A stretch of DNA of 64,000 nucleotides from Sphingobacterium sp. GVS05A (GTDB lineage: Bacteria > Bacteroidota > Bacteroidia > Sphingobacteriales > Sphingobacteriaceae): the NCBI RefSeq assembly GCF_019969845.1, contig NZ_JAHXYR010000005.1:404277-468276 (forward strand), read 5' to 3'. The notes under the pieces are model-generated. The model ran no database searches, was not told the origin of the DNA, and saw nothing but the letters and a program-made list of their open reading frames with translations. Shown piece after piece: positions 1-8,363 of this stretch (positions are counted from its first letter, which is position 1; each line of letters starts with the position of its first letter). Both the position numbers and the translations under genes were made by a program.

Positions 1-186
1 GGCCTGACTTATTTGAAAGGCTTCAGCGATTTGCTTACCAGTAACCTGACGACCTCTATAAATATATTCCATTATATTGTAATGTGTGGCGGTCACCCCA
101 TGTATATTTCCTCGGTTCATATTGGCTAATATAAAACACTGTAGGTCTGTAAAGACCTGATAAAAATCAGTTTCGCTCTTATTCAT
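1..186 (-). CDS. MarR-family regulator, N-terminal part
   Basis: The first 62 codons of a gene that runs off the left edge. The protein begins MNKSETDFYQVF, then a helical stretch, then VTGKQIAEAFQIS, which looks like the start of a winged-helix recognition unit where the gene is cut. This fits the MarR family, whose members are small dimeric repressors. It is divergent from the UvrA-like gene with only 71 bp between the start codons, so regulation of that gene is a natural inference. The family call rests on half of a DNA-binding domain and is moderate. Confidence 0.5.
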   Translation of the reverse strand, partial: MNKSETDFYQVFTDLQCFILANMNRGNIHGVTATHYNIMEYIYRGRQVTGKQIAEAFQISQA

Positions 187-198
187 AAAACAATAGTT

Positions 199-230
199 TA
201 GTTAACTTTGTTAAGTATTATGTTTAACTA
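199..230. promoter_or_regulatory. Inverted repeat over a -7-like box between marR-like and uvrA-like genes
   Basis: TAGTTAA at 199-205 is matched by TTAACTA at 224-230. A Bacteroidota -7-like box, TAACTTTG, lies at 203-210 between the arms. A symmetric site over a promoter in the divergent gap is where a MarR dimer would be expected to bind. No good -33 TTTG is visible at the right spacing. Confidence 0.35.
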
Positions 231-257
231 GGTTAATCAATATCAAAGATAATTAAA

Positions 258-2513
258 ATGGATTATATCGTCATTGTAAATGCAAAGCAAAACAATCTGA
301 AGAATATTTCGCTCAACATTCCCAAAAGAGAGATCACTGTTTTCACGGGTGTATCCGGTTCAGGAAAATCGTCTCTGGTATTCGAAACGATTGGAGCAGA
401 AGCACAGCGGCAGTTTAACGAGACTCAGACGAGTTTTATCAGAAATCGTTTGCAGCACATCGGGGTTCCAGAAGTAGATAAGATTGAACACTTAAATGTA
501 CCTATTATTATCAATCAAAAAAGGCTAGGTGGGAACGCCCGTTCCACGGTAGGCACAGCTACAGATATCTATAGTTCATTGCGATTGCTTTTTTCTAGAA
601 TGGGTGCTCCGTTTGTGGGATATTCCAATGTGTTTTCATTTAACAACCCAGTGGGTATGTGCCGTGAATGTGAGGGACTTGGTTTTGTGCAGACCCTTGA
701 CATTACACGACTTTTGAATATGGAAAAATCTTTGAATGAAGGTGCAATCGCATTTCCGACATTTCAGCCCGGAGGATGGCGTTTAACTCGATATACTTTA
801 TCTGGATATTTTGACAATGACAAGAAATTAAAAAATTATAGCAAATCAGAATGGGAGATGCTTTTGAATGCGACAGAACATAAACCCAGATTCCCTGACA
901 AACAATGGGGAAAGACTGTGAAATACGAAGGCTTAATTCCTCGTATCGAAAAGGCATTCTTAAAAAAAGATTCGAAGGAGAATATAACTCGTAAAAAGGC
1001 TCTCAAAAATATTATAATCACAAAAAAATGCCCTGTATGTAATGGCACAAGGCTAAATAGAAAGGTGCTATCGTGTAAAATATTGGGTAAAAGCATCGCG
1101 GATTGTGCATCACTCTCCGTGGACGAGCTACTCGAATTCATAGGTGCAATAAATTCCAAGACCTATCAGGTATTGTTAAATGAACTGAGCAAGAAATTAC
1201 ATGATTTAGCCACTATTGGCCTTCAATACCTGACTTTAGACAGACGTACAGATACCTTATCTGGCGGAGAATCCCAACGTATCAAGATGGTACGTAATCT
1301 CGGTAATAGTTTAACTGACTTGCTCTATATTTTTGATGAACCGAGTATTGGTCTTCATCCCAAAGATTTGCAAAATATCGGAACAATTATTCAACAGATC
1401 AAAGAGAAGGGCAATACTGTAATTATTGTAGAACACGATCCAGATTTAATTAGAATTGCGGATTGGGTTGTCGATATGGGGCCGGGATCGGGAAAATCAG
1501 GTGGTAAAATTGTCTACGAAGGCAAATTTGAGGGACTGCAATATTCAAAAGGAAAAACAGGATCTTACTTTGGCCAATGTTTCGATTTCAATCACACTCC
1601 AAGAAAGGCCCAAGGTTATCTGGAAATAAAGAATGCGAGCTTGCATAATTTGAAAAATATCCATGTAAGAATACCCAAACAGGTGCTTTCTGTTGTTACG
1701 GGTGTCGCCGGTTCAGGTAAGAGTACGCTGATCAACAAAGTATTGCCAATGTTTTATCCAGAGATCAAAGTAGTTGATCAGGCACTTTTTGCGGCCAGTG
1801 TACGTTCAAATCTGCTCACTTATCTTAATTTATCAGATATGATCAGGAAGCTTTTTTCAAAAGCAAATAACGTCTCTGATAAACTATTCAGTAGGAATAG
1901 TTTAGGGGCATGTGAAAATTGCGGCGGATTGGGCATAGAGAAAATTGATCTGGCTTTTATGGATGATATTGAACAACCTTGTGAGCTATGTGGTGGTTCA
2001 GGATTCACAGCACTGGTACTAGATTATCATTACAAGGGTAAAAATATAGTCGATGTCATGAATATGACTGTCACGGAGGCAGCTGTATTCTTTCCCGATG
2101 AGTCCTTTCATGATACTTTTAACATGTTATCCAACCTTGGCCTAGGTTATCTTAGCTTAGGACAGCGACTGGATAGCTTTTCAGGTGGTGAACGACAGCG
2201 CCTGAAGCTTACACGGGAACTCAACCAAAGTAACGGTATAATAGTGCTCGATGAACCAAGTACGGGATTACATCCATCTGATACACAAAAACTACTGAAC
2301 TTTATAGATGAACTTGTGAAAAATAGGAATACTGTTATTGTGATCGAACATAATCTTGACATCATTGCTCAGGCGGATTGGGTGATCGATATTGGTCCAG
2401 GAGCTGGCAAATATGGTGGTGAGCTGCTCTTTGAAGGAACAGTGGCTAATCTGTTGGAAGACAAGATATCACTAACTGCTATATATTTAAGGCAGCACTT
2501 AAAAATGACTTAG
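258..2513 (+). CDS. UvrA-like ABC ATPase lacking the UvrB-binding domain
   Basis: A 751-residue paralogue of excinuclease subunit A (usual length about 940). It has two ABC ATPase modules: Walker A GVSGSGKS at 31-38 and a second GVAGSGKST, signatures LSGGESQR and FSGGERQR, and Walker B IFDEPSIGLHP and VLDEPSTGLHP. Zinc-binding pairs appear as CREC (135-138), CPVC, CENC and CELC. Directly after the first-module RMG (about 116) the sequence passes to FSFNNPVGMC, so the roughly 110-residue UvrB-interaction region of true UvrA is missing. Such class II-like UvrAs are not expected to load UvrB; some relatives protect against DNA-binding drugs. A divergent MarR-type gene agrees with a stress or drug-response role. 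Confidence 0.88.
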   Translation: MDYIVIVNAKQNNLKNISLNIPKREITVFTGVSGSGKSSLVFETIGAEAQRQFNETQTSFIRNRLQHIGVPEVDKIEHLNVPIIINQKRLGGNARSTVGTATDIYSSLRLLFSRMGAPFVGYSNVFSFNNPVGMCRECEGLGFVQTLDITRLLNMEKSLNEGAIAFPTFQPGGWRLTRYTLSGYFDNDKKLKNYSKSEWEMLLNATEHKPRFPDKQWGKTVKYEGLIPRIEKAFLKKDSKENITRKKALKNIIITKKCPVCNGTRLNRKVLSCKILGKSIADCASLSVDELLEFIGAINSKTYQVLLNELSKKLHDLATIGLQYLTLDRRTDTLSGGESQRIKMVRNLGNSLTDLLYIFDEPSIGLHPKDLQNIGTIIQQIKEKGNTVIIVEHDPDLIRIADWVVDMGPGSGKSGGKIVYEGKFEGLQYSKGKTGSYFGQCFDFNHTPRKAQGYLEIKNASLHNLKNIHVRIPKQVLSVVTGVAGSGKSTLINKVLPMFYPEIKVVDQALFAASVRSNLLTYLNLSDMIRKLFSKANNVSDKLFSRNSLGACENCGGLGIEKIDLAFMDDIEQPCELCGGSGFTALVLDYHYKGKNIVDVMNMTVTEAAVFFPDESFHDTFNMLSNLGLGYLSLGQRLDSFSGGERQRLKLTRELNQSNGIIVLDEPSTGLHPSDTQKLLNFIDELVKNRNTVIVIEHNLDIIAQADWVIDIGPGAGKYGGELLFEGTVANLLEDKISLTAIYLRQHLKMT

Positions 2514-2599
2514 GATACAATAAACAGGATCTACTCTTAGATCAGATTAAAAGTTTGATCTCATATTTAGGAATCCTAGGATAGAAAATATGCCATAAT

Positions 2600-2661
2600 A
2601 TTACAAATCAATTCCGTAATTCTGTAATGATTTACTCCAGGTTTGTGGCCAAATTTGTAAT
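2600..2661. promoter_or_regulatory. TGTAAT-type repeats upstream of copA
   Basis: A perfect 9-bp inverted pair, ATTACAAAT at 2600-2608 and ATTTGTAAT at 2653-2661, flanks further GTAAT and TGTAAT copies at 2616-2628. The cluster ends 21 bp before the copA start. It resembles a metal-regulator operator region, but no regulator gene lies beside it, so this is inference. Confidence 0.35.
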
Positions 2662-2682
2662 GTAAGATTAATACATACAGAT

Positions 2683-5100
2683 ATGGCTACAAATAATTAT
2701 AACGAAACAATTTATATTCCTTTGGAGGATGTAGAAAGCGAACATTGCGCATTAATTGTTGAAAAAGAGTTGGCCTTAGTAAAGGGGATAGAGAGTCACA
2801 AAGTTGAACTGAACAATCGTAGGGCGGCTATTACGGTCAAAAATAATGAGGTTGTAGCCAATGCTGTAAAAGCTGTTAAGGATCTTGGCTATGGCGTGTC
2901 GACAGTAGTCAAAACATTTCCTGTGCTAGGAATGACTTGTGCTTCCTGTGCAGCGAGTGCAGAAAGTATGGTAAAATACGAATCTGGCGTAGTGAATGCT
3001 TCTGTAAATTTTGCTACCGGAAACTTGACTGTTGAATATCTCCCGAATATCACTGATGCCGCTAAAATTCAAAAAGCTGTACAGGCAGGTGGTTACGATC
3101 TATTAGTGGAAGACGAATCAACGCAACAAGAAACGTTGGAATCTATCCATGCCGAAAAATTCCGAACACTCAAAAGCAAAACAATATGGGCAATTATCCT
3201 ATCACTTCCCGTGGTGGTGATCGGTATGTTTTTTATGGATATTCCATATGCAAATCCAATCATGTGGTTCTTTGCAACACCTGTTGTACTCTGGTTTGGT
3301 AAAGACTTTTTCCTTAACGCATGGAAACAAGCAAAGCATCGTTCAGCAAATATGGATACACTGGTTGCATTAAGCACTGGGATCGCCTATATATTTAGCG
3401 TTTTCAATATGTTATTTGCTGAATTCTGGCATCAGCGTGGATTGCATGCGCATGTGTATTTTGAAGCTGCAGCAGTTGTTATTGCTTTTATCCTGCTTGG
3501 GAAATTATTAGAGGAAAAAGCGAAAGGTAATACCTCTTCGGCTATAAAAAAATTAATGGGGCTACAGCCCAAAACGGTCATGGTCATACAACCTGACGGA
3601 TCTGAAATCCAAGTTGCAATAGAAGCCGTAAAAGCAGGTGATATTATCCTGGTAAAACCCGGGGAGAAGATTGCTGTGGATGGTATGGTTATTTTGGGCG
3701 ATTCCTATGTTGATGAGAGTATGTTGAGTGGTGAACCGGTTCCAGTGTTCAAAAAAGAAAACGAAAAGGTCTTCGCTGGTACGATTAACCAGAAAGGTAG
3801 CTTTCAATTCAAGGCAGTCAAAGTCGGTAAGGAGACGATGCTGGCACAGATCATTAAAATGGTGCAAGATGCACAGGGTAGTAAGGCTCCAGTACAAAAA
3901 ATGGTCGATAAGATTGCCGGAATATTTGTTCCGGTGGTGATTGGCATTGCCCTATTTACCTTTGTATTGTGGTTTATTCTGGGCGGTGAAAATGGTGTGG
4001 TACAAGGTCTACTGGCTGCTGTAACAGTATTAGTGATAGCCTGTCCCTGCGCGCTTGGCTTAGCGACGCCCACAGCAATTATGGTGGGTGTTGGAAAAGG
4101 GGCGGAGCAAGGTATCTTGATCAAAGACGCGGAGAGCCTGGAACTTGCCAAACGTGTCAATGCAATTGTCTTGGATAAGACTGGAACAATTACTGAAGGC
4201 AGACCACAGGTAACAGGTGTTCAATGGTTGAACGGCGATGATACGACAAATGCGATATTATTGAGTATAGAAAAGCAATCTGAACATCCGCTTGCGGAAG
4301 CTGTCGTCAATCACCTTGAAGGTGTAGCAGTGACGACAATATCGGCATTTGACAGTATTACTGGGAAAGGGGCGAAAGCCAATCATGGTCTCGAGACTTA
4401 CTACGTTGGTAACAGGAAACTATTGATTGAAAATGGCATCACTGTCGCAGAGCAATTGCAGGATCAGGCAGAACAATGGAGTGAGGAGTCGAAAACTGTC
4501 ATCTGGTTTGCCAACAGTACCCAAGCACTAGCAGTCATTGCTATTGCTGATAAAATTAAGGAGACCTCGGTATTGGCCATTCAAGAGATGCAAGCCATGG
4601 GTATTGAGCTTTATATGCTTACAGGTGATAATGAATCGACTGCCAAAGCTATTGCAGAACAGACAGGCATTAAGCATTATAAAGCAGAAGTGATGCCGCA
4701 ACATAAAGCTGATTTCGTAAGAGACCTCCAACAGCGGGGAAAGGTAGTGGCGATGGTCGGTGACGGTATTAACGACAGTACCGCCTTGGCAACTGCGGAT
4801 GTCAGTATAGCGATGGGTAAAGGGAGTGATATTGCTATGGATGTGGCGAAAATGACCATCATCTCTTCGGACTTGACTAAAATACCGCAAGCAATCCGCT
4901 TGTCGAAACAAACGGTGGCCACCATCAAGCAAAACCTATTTTGGGCTTTTATATACAATGTGATCGGTATTCCTGTCGCTGCGGGTATACTCTTCCCGAT
5001 CAATGGTTTTCTTTTGAATCCTATGCTTGCAGGAGCAGCAATGGCCTTGAGCAGTGTTAGTGTAGTGAGCAACAGCTTACGTTTAAAATGGAAAAAATAG
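2683..5100 (+). CDS. copA: Cu(+)-exporting P1B-type ATPase
   Basis: An 805-residue P-type ATPase that pumps Cu+ (or Ag+) out of the cytoplasm. It has two N-terminal heavy-metal-associated domains. The second carries CASC (86-89); the first is degenerate, with SEHC in place of CxxC. The core has the transmembrane CPC metal site (454-456), the phosphorylated Asp in DKTGT (498), the SEHP nucleotide-site motif of P1B pumps, and GDGIND (693-698). CPC and SEHP together indicate a monovalent copper pump. A CopZ-like chaperone gene follows 38 bp downstream, so the two probably form one operon. Confidence 0.95.
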   Translation: MATNNYNETIYIPLEDVESEHCALIVEKELALVKGIESHKVELNNRRAAITVKNNEVVANAVKAVKDLGYGVSTVVKTFPVLGMTCASCAASAESMVKYESGVVNASVNFATGNLTVEYLPNITDAAKIQKAVQAGGYDLLVEDESTQQETLESIHAEKFRTLKSKTIWAIILSLPVVVIGMFFMDIPYANPIMWFFATPVVLWFGKDFFLNAWKQAKHRSANMDTLVALSTGIAYIFSVFNMLFAEFWHQRGLHAHVYFEAAAVVIAFILLGKLLEEKAKGNTSSAIKKLMGLQPKTVMVIQPDGSEIQVAIEAVKAGDIILVKPGEKIAVDGMVILGDSYVDESMLSGEPVPVFKKENEKVFAGTINQKGSFQFKAVKVGKETMLAQIIKMVQDAQGSKAPVQKMVDKIAGIFVPVVIGIALFTFVLWFILGGENGVVQGLLAAVTVLVIACPCALGLATPTAIMVGVGKGAEQGILIKDAESLELAKRVNAIVLDKTGTITEGRPQVTGVQWLNGDDTTNAILLSIEKQSEHPLAEAVVNHLEGVAVTTISAFDSITGKGAKANHGLETYYVGNRKLLIENGITVAEQLQDQAEQWSEESKTVIWFANSTQALAVIAIADKIKETSVLAIQEMQAMGIELYMLTGDNESTAKAIAEQTGIKHYKAEVMPQHKADFVRDLQQRGKVVAMVGDGINDSTALATADVSIAMGKGSDIAMDVAKMTIISSDLTKIPQAIRLSKQTVATIKQNLFWAFIYNVIGIPVAAGILFPINGFLLNPMLAGAAMALSSVSVVSNSLRLKWKK

Positions 5101-5138
5101 ATAGTAAATAGTAAACAATAACTTTAAAATTAAATAAC

Positions 5139-5360
5139 ATGGAAAGCAAAAATATTCAATTCAAAACGAACCTTAACTGTGGCGGCTGTGTATCCAAAGT
5201 AAGTGCCGATTTAGACAATGCAGCAGGGATCTGTGAATGGAGCGTCGATACATCAAATAGTGATAAAATTCTAACGGTGAAATCGAACGGTATCTCTGAA
5301 GAAGAGGTTATAGAAATCATCAAAAGAAAAGGCTTCATTGCAACATCACATTCTGCATAA
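5139..5360 (+). CDS. copZ: Heavy-metal-associated (CopZ-like) copper chaperone
   Basis: A 73-residue single HMA domain with the metal-binding motif NCGGC near residue 15. The predicted fold is the usual beta-alpha-beta-beta-alpha-beta, with no signal peptide, so it should act in the cytoplasm and deliver Cu+ to the CopA pump encoded just upstream. A strong terminator follows 20 bp after the stop, closing a copA-copZ transcription unit. The name copZ rests on domain and context. Confidence 0.85.
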   Translation: MESKNIQFKTNLNCGGCVSKVSADLDNAAGICEWSVDTSNSDKILTVKSNGISEEEVIEIIKRKGFIATSHSA

Positions 5361-5380
5361 ATTAAATGCAGAAATCAAGA

Positions 5381-5415
5381 AAAAGTCGTCCTTTATCCGG
5401 GACGACTTTTATTTT
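5381..5415 (+). terminator. Terminator after copA-copZ
   Basis: An 11-bp perfect stem, AAAAGTCGTCC (5381-5391) with GGACGACTTTT (5400-5410), followed by T-rich sequence. The rest of the gap to 5665 holds no gene or remnant that I recognise. Confidence 0.9.
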
Positions 5416-5665
5416 TAAACCTAAGTTGTTACAAGGCATAGGATCCTATCAACATTTGAAAGCCCCTATTGTCTTGCCTATATCGACCGACTGATATGAA
5501 CAACTAGCATGGTGGAATTGTTTTTTTAATTACAAGGCCAATCTTTCTATGAAGAGGTCTCGTTTTATAGGCTATCTGTTGAAGATAAGTAATAGTCCTT
5601 AAAAATAAATAAAAATAGCCCAAGCTACTTGTGTGCTTGCGTAAATAAGCTTATTTTAGCCATTA

Positions 5666-6061
5666 ATGGACAGCATCAAATCTAATATTCTCAGCAGCTA
5701 TGGACGATACGTTACTGTTTTGGTAATGTTTATTCTAGTATTGCTCACATCCTGTCCAATAAAAAATGGGATCAAAAGTCTCGCAGGGCTACCGGTCAAT
5801 ACGGAACAGGGGCGCATAGCAGATCGGGCCGTACCCTTTGATACTGGATTTGAGCGCTGTAGTGAGTCGGTAGATAGTGGAAATTCCCGACTAAGCTTTA
5901 TCCAGGAATCTCTTCTTTTACCAGATGATGTGCTAATCCTTAGGTCATCTTATCCTTTTAGCATACAGGAGCACCTGCAACTGTCGCCTAGTCGAAACGG
6001 GCGTCAGAAGATTGTGCATACTTTACCTATTTTTCTCCAATATCGAACATTACGCATTTAG
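5666..6061 (+). CDS. Putative lipoprotein of unknown function
   Basis: A 131-residue protein with an N-terminal hydrophobic segment ending in LLTSC, a plausible lipobox, so probably a lipoprotein. The mature part begins PIKNGIKSLAGLPVNTEQG, has a second Cys (ERCSES) and no domain I can name. It follows the copper genes but is separated from them by a terminator, so a copper role is only suggested by position. Base composition is like that of its neighbours. The gene is probably real because of the signal sequence and the clear reading frame, but this is not proven. Confidence 0.6.
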   Translation: MDSIKSNILSSYGRYVTVLVMFILVLLTSCPIKNGIKSLAGLPVNTEQGRIADRAVPFDTGFERCSESVDSGNSRLSFIQESLLLPDDVLILRSSYPFSIQEHLQLSPSRNGRQKIVHTLPIFLQYRTLRI

Positions 6062-6223
6062 AATTCTTTTTTAATCAGCTCTGTCTTCACTAGGAGATAG
6101 TCTTGATATTCATCTGTTTTTATACGTTGGGGAACTACTAAGATAAAGAAAGATAAACCGTTGGCGGATTATTTTGGTGTTAGTGTATAAATAATTAAAA
6201 TATAGCAATTTAGATATATAATA

Positions 6224-6790
6224 ATGAATATAAAATTTAATAGGATTATAACAGGTTTTGGACTTTTCATTATTGCAGCAAGTGTTTTGACTGCCTGTGG
6301 AAACTCGACAGATGGTAACAAACCCAAAGCAGAAAAAGAGCAAGCTCAAGCTGTTAAAGAAGTTGAGGAACCAAAAGCGGCTGATGTTTCCTTCAAAGAT
6401 AAAGCCGGTAATGTTGTTAAACTAAGTGATTTAAAAGGGAAGGTTGTCTTTATCAATTTTTGGGCTACTTGGTGTCCACCGTGTATACATGAAATGCCGT
6501 CCATTAATACCTTAAGACAGGGATTCAAAGACAACAAAGATATAGTATTCCTAATGGTTGATGTCGATAATGATATTGAGCAATCGGCTGCGTTTATGGA
6601 GGAGAACAAATATGATTTACCTCTATATACCGCAGCAGGAGAAATTCCACCAGAATTTTTGGGTGGATCCATTCCTACCACGGTGATTTTAGACAAAAAT
6701 GGACAAATTGTAGAACGTTTGGAGGGAAGCAGAGACTATGCTGCTCCTGAGATTGCAAAGGCTTTAGAGGAACTGACAAAGGCAAATTAA
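6224..6790 (+). CDS. TlpA/ResA-like thioredoxin-fold lipoprotein
   Basis: A 188-residue secreted thiol-disulfide protein. The lipobox is VLTAC with Cys25, followed by a charged, probably disordered linker to about residue 55. The thioredoxin fold carries the redox motif WATWCPPC (Cys84 and Cys87) and the cis-Pro region GSIPTTVI. Members of this family keep cysteines of exported proteins or cytochromes reduced, or act in envelope stress. The motif WCPPC is typical of the TlpA/ResA group. Its exact substrate cannot be read from the sequence. Confidence 0.88.
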   Translation: MNIKFNRIITGFGLFIIAASVLTACGNSTDGNKPKAEKEQAQAVKEVEEPKAADVSFKDKAGNVVKLSDLKGKVVFINFWATWCPPCIHEMPSINTLRQGFKDNKDIVFLMVDVDNDIEQSAAFMEENKYDLPLYTAAGEIPPEFLGGSIPTTVILDKNGQIVERLEGSRDYAAPEIAKALEELTKAN

Positions 6791-6824
6791 ACTCACCTAG
6801 AACATAGCGAAAGCCGCAAGGACT

Positions 6825-6865
6825 AAAAAGAGCTAAGTAGGTTTAACGCCTATTTAACTCTTTTT
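6825..6865. terminator. Terminator between convergent tlpA-like and hydrolase genes
   Basis: AAAAAGAG at 6825-6832 pairs with CTCTTTTT at 6858-6865, and the inner TAAGTAGG pairs with CCTATTTA with one wobble. A-tract and T-tract on either side allow it to work in both directions. Confidence 0.75.
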
Positions 6866-6877
6866 ATGATTTTTGAC

Positions 6878-7573
6878 CTAAGATACGGCTTCAACGGCCT
6901 CTTTGATCAATGCTGTAATTTCGTTTGGATGGGTTGCTAGTGAAGCGTGGCTGGCCTCCAAATGAATAATTTTACGAGCGTTAATTCGTTCCGCCATTTC
7001 CTGTTGAGTCACTGGTGGTATCATATGATCATTGTCTGATACCTGATACCAGCTGGGTTTTGTTTTCCAGGCTGGCTCGCCTGCCTCTGCCGCAAAAATA
7101 CTTCCATGTGTTGGTTTCTGTGCCAAGGACATTGCGATCGCATCTTTTTCATCTAAATCTTGGGCGAAGCTTTCGTGGAATTTATCGTATTTGATCCATA
7201 GAAATCCTTTTTCATCAGGAACAAGGTTGGCCGCACCGGATGGTGGTTCTCTGCGGCCGAAGATACCGCCCAAACTTTCACCCTTGTCCGGAGCAAAGGC
7301 AGCGATATACACTAAGCCTGCAACTTTTTCATGATGTCCAGCAGCGGATATTACTGCTCCACCATAAGAGTGACCAACCAGAATAACTTTACCTGCCTGT
7401 AGGTCGATCAAATCTTTGGTCTTTTGGATATCGTCTTCGGCAGATGTTAATGGGTTTTGTACGCTTCGTACCGTATATCCTTCCGCATGAAGATTAGTGA
7501 TAACATGTCTCCAATGAGACCCGTCTCCCCAGGCTCCATGGACTAAAATAATTGTTACATTTTGATTTCCCAT
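6878..7573 (-). CDS. Alpha/beta-fold hydrolase (esterase-like)
   Basis: A 231-residue alpha/beta hydrolase of the short salicylate-esterase/EstC-like type. It starts directly with the strand and oxyanion motif ILVHGAWGDGSHW, has the nucleophile elbow GHSYGG (Ser69), and late in the chain SDNDHMIPP and EASHASLATHP, which supply candidate acid and His residues. There is no signal peptide, so it is cytoplasmic. It lies 61 bp downstream of a Crp-type regulator on the same strand. The natural substrate is unknown. Confidence 0.85.
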   Translation of the reverse strand: MGNQNVTIILVHGAWGDGSHWRHVITNLHAEGYTVRSVQNPLTSAEDDIQKTKDLIDLQAGKVILVGHSYGGAVISAAGHHEKVAGLVYIAAFAPDKGESLGGIFGRREPPSGAANLVPDEKGFLWIKYDKFHESFAQDLDEKDAIAMSLAQKPTHGSIFAAEAGEPAWKTKPSWYQVSDNDHMIPPVTQQEMAERINARKIIHLEASHASLATHPNEITALIKEAVEAVS

Positions 7574-7593
7574 ATTCGTTGAAGTTTATAGAA

Positions 7594-7625
7594 CAAATAT
7601 ATGTTTAAGTCGCTATTAAACATAT
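7594..7625 (-). promoter_or_regulatory. Promoter-like box and inverted repeat upstream of hydrolase
   Basis: On the minus strand the -7-like TATATTTG occupies 7601-7594. ATATGTTT (7599-7606) and AAACATAT (7618-7625) form a perfect 8-bp inverted repeat with an 11-bp gap that touches it. This looks like an operator over a promoter private to the hydrolase gene. Confidence 0.35.
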
Positions 7626-7634
7626 TAACTTAAG

Positions 7635-8219
7635 TTAACGTTTTAAAATTCGTCGACGGATTCTACTTAGCGAAGGTGGTTTAACGCCGAGATAGCTGGC
7701 GATATGTTTTTGGGCTACGAGCTGAAAAATTTGTGCATTCTCGGCGAGTAGATTATTATACCGTATTTCCGGCGAGTAATATAACAACTCTTCGATTCTC
7801 TTTTTAGCCCCGAGGTAAATGACCTCGGTCATCTTTCGCCCAAATTCTTGCCAGTAAACATCCTTTTGATAGAGTTTTTGAAGGTCATCTTTGTGTAGAA
7901 GCAATACCTCGGCATCAGATACCGCTTTAATATTCATGCGCGACTTCGTATTACAAAGTATACTTTCGTAATCGGTGAAAAAGTAATTGTCAAAATGGAA
8001 ATTGAAAGTTACATCTTCTCCGTTATCATTGATATAAAACGTTCGCATAAAACCGGTTTTTAAAAAACCTAAGTATTGACATTTTTCGCCTTCTTTCAAA
8101 AAGAAATCGGACTTTTTATAGGTTGCTGATTTGAGATAACTACAAAATTCAAGATAGTGTTCTTCATCGACCAAAAATAGAGGTCCAAACTTAGTGTATT
8201 CGTTTACAATCTCAGACAT
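7635..8219 (-). CDS. Crp/Fnr-family transcriptional regulator
   Basis: A 194-residue protein from the chosen start MSEIVNEYTKFG. A longer frame reaches 8288, but the family is usually about 190 residues, and a perfect hairpin at 8242-8266 sits upstream of the shorter start. The N-terminal cyclic-nucleotide-binding-like beta barrel spans roughly residues 15-120. The C-terminal helix-turn-helix contains HIASYLGVKPPSLSRIRRR. No Fnr-type Cys cluster is visible. Many Bacteroidota proteins of this subtype control a neighbouring enzyme gene, here the hydrolase downstream. Confidence 0.85.
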   Translation of the reverse strand: MSEIVNEYTKFGPLFLVDEEHYLEFCSYLKSATYKKSDFFLKEGEKCQYLGFLKTGFMRTFYINDNGEDVTFNFHFDNYFFTDYESILCNTKSRMNIKAVSDAEVLLLHKDDLQKLYQKDVYWQEFGRKMTEVIYLGAKKRIEELLYYSPEIRYNNLLAENAQIFQLVAQKHIASYLGVKPPSLSRIRRRILKR

Positions 8220-8241
8220 AGCTGGTAAAAATTTTAAGCCA

Positions 8242-8266
8242 CAATAATTTTGTATTAAAATTATTG
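8242..8266. promoter_or_regulatory. Perfect inverted repeat upstream of the Crp-type gene
   Basis: CAATAATTTT at 8242-8251 and AAAATTATTG at 8257-8266 form a perfect 10-bp inverted repeat with a 5-nt centre. It starts 22 bp upstream of the regulator start and lies in the divergent gap shared with the CDF transporter. It may be an autoregulatory operator or an mRNA hairpin. Confidence 0.4.
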
Positions 8267-8363
8267 AAAACTTTTGATAGTATGTCACAACATTGAATCA
8301 TATACTTTCTTTACAGTTGACTATAAAAATATTACCTTCGTAATAGATCACAGCAATAATGAT

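Noticed and set aside
2539..2561. Terminator after the UvrA-like gene
   Set aside because: AGATCA/TGATCT gives only a 6-bp stem with an 11-base loop and no T-tract.
8274..8363. 30-residue N-terminal extension of the CDF transporter
   Set aside because: It overlaps the promoter-like TACCTTCG and does not resemble CDF N-termini.
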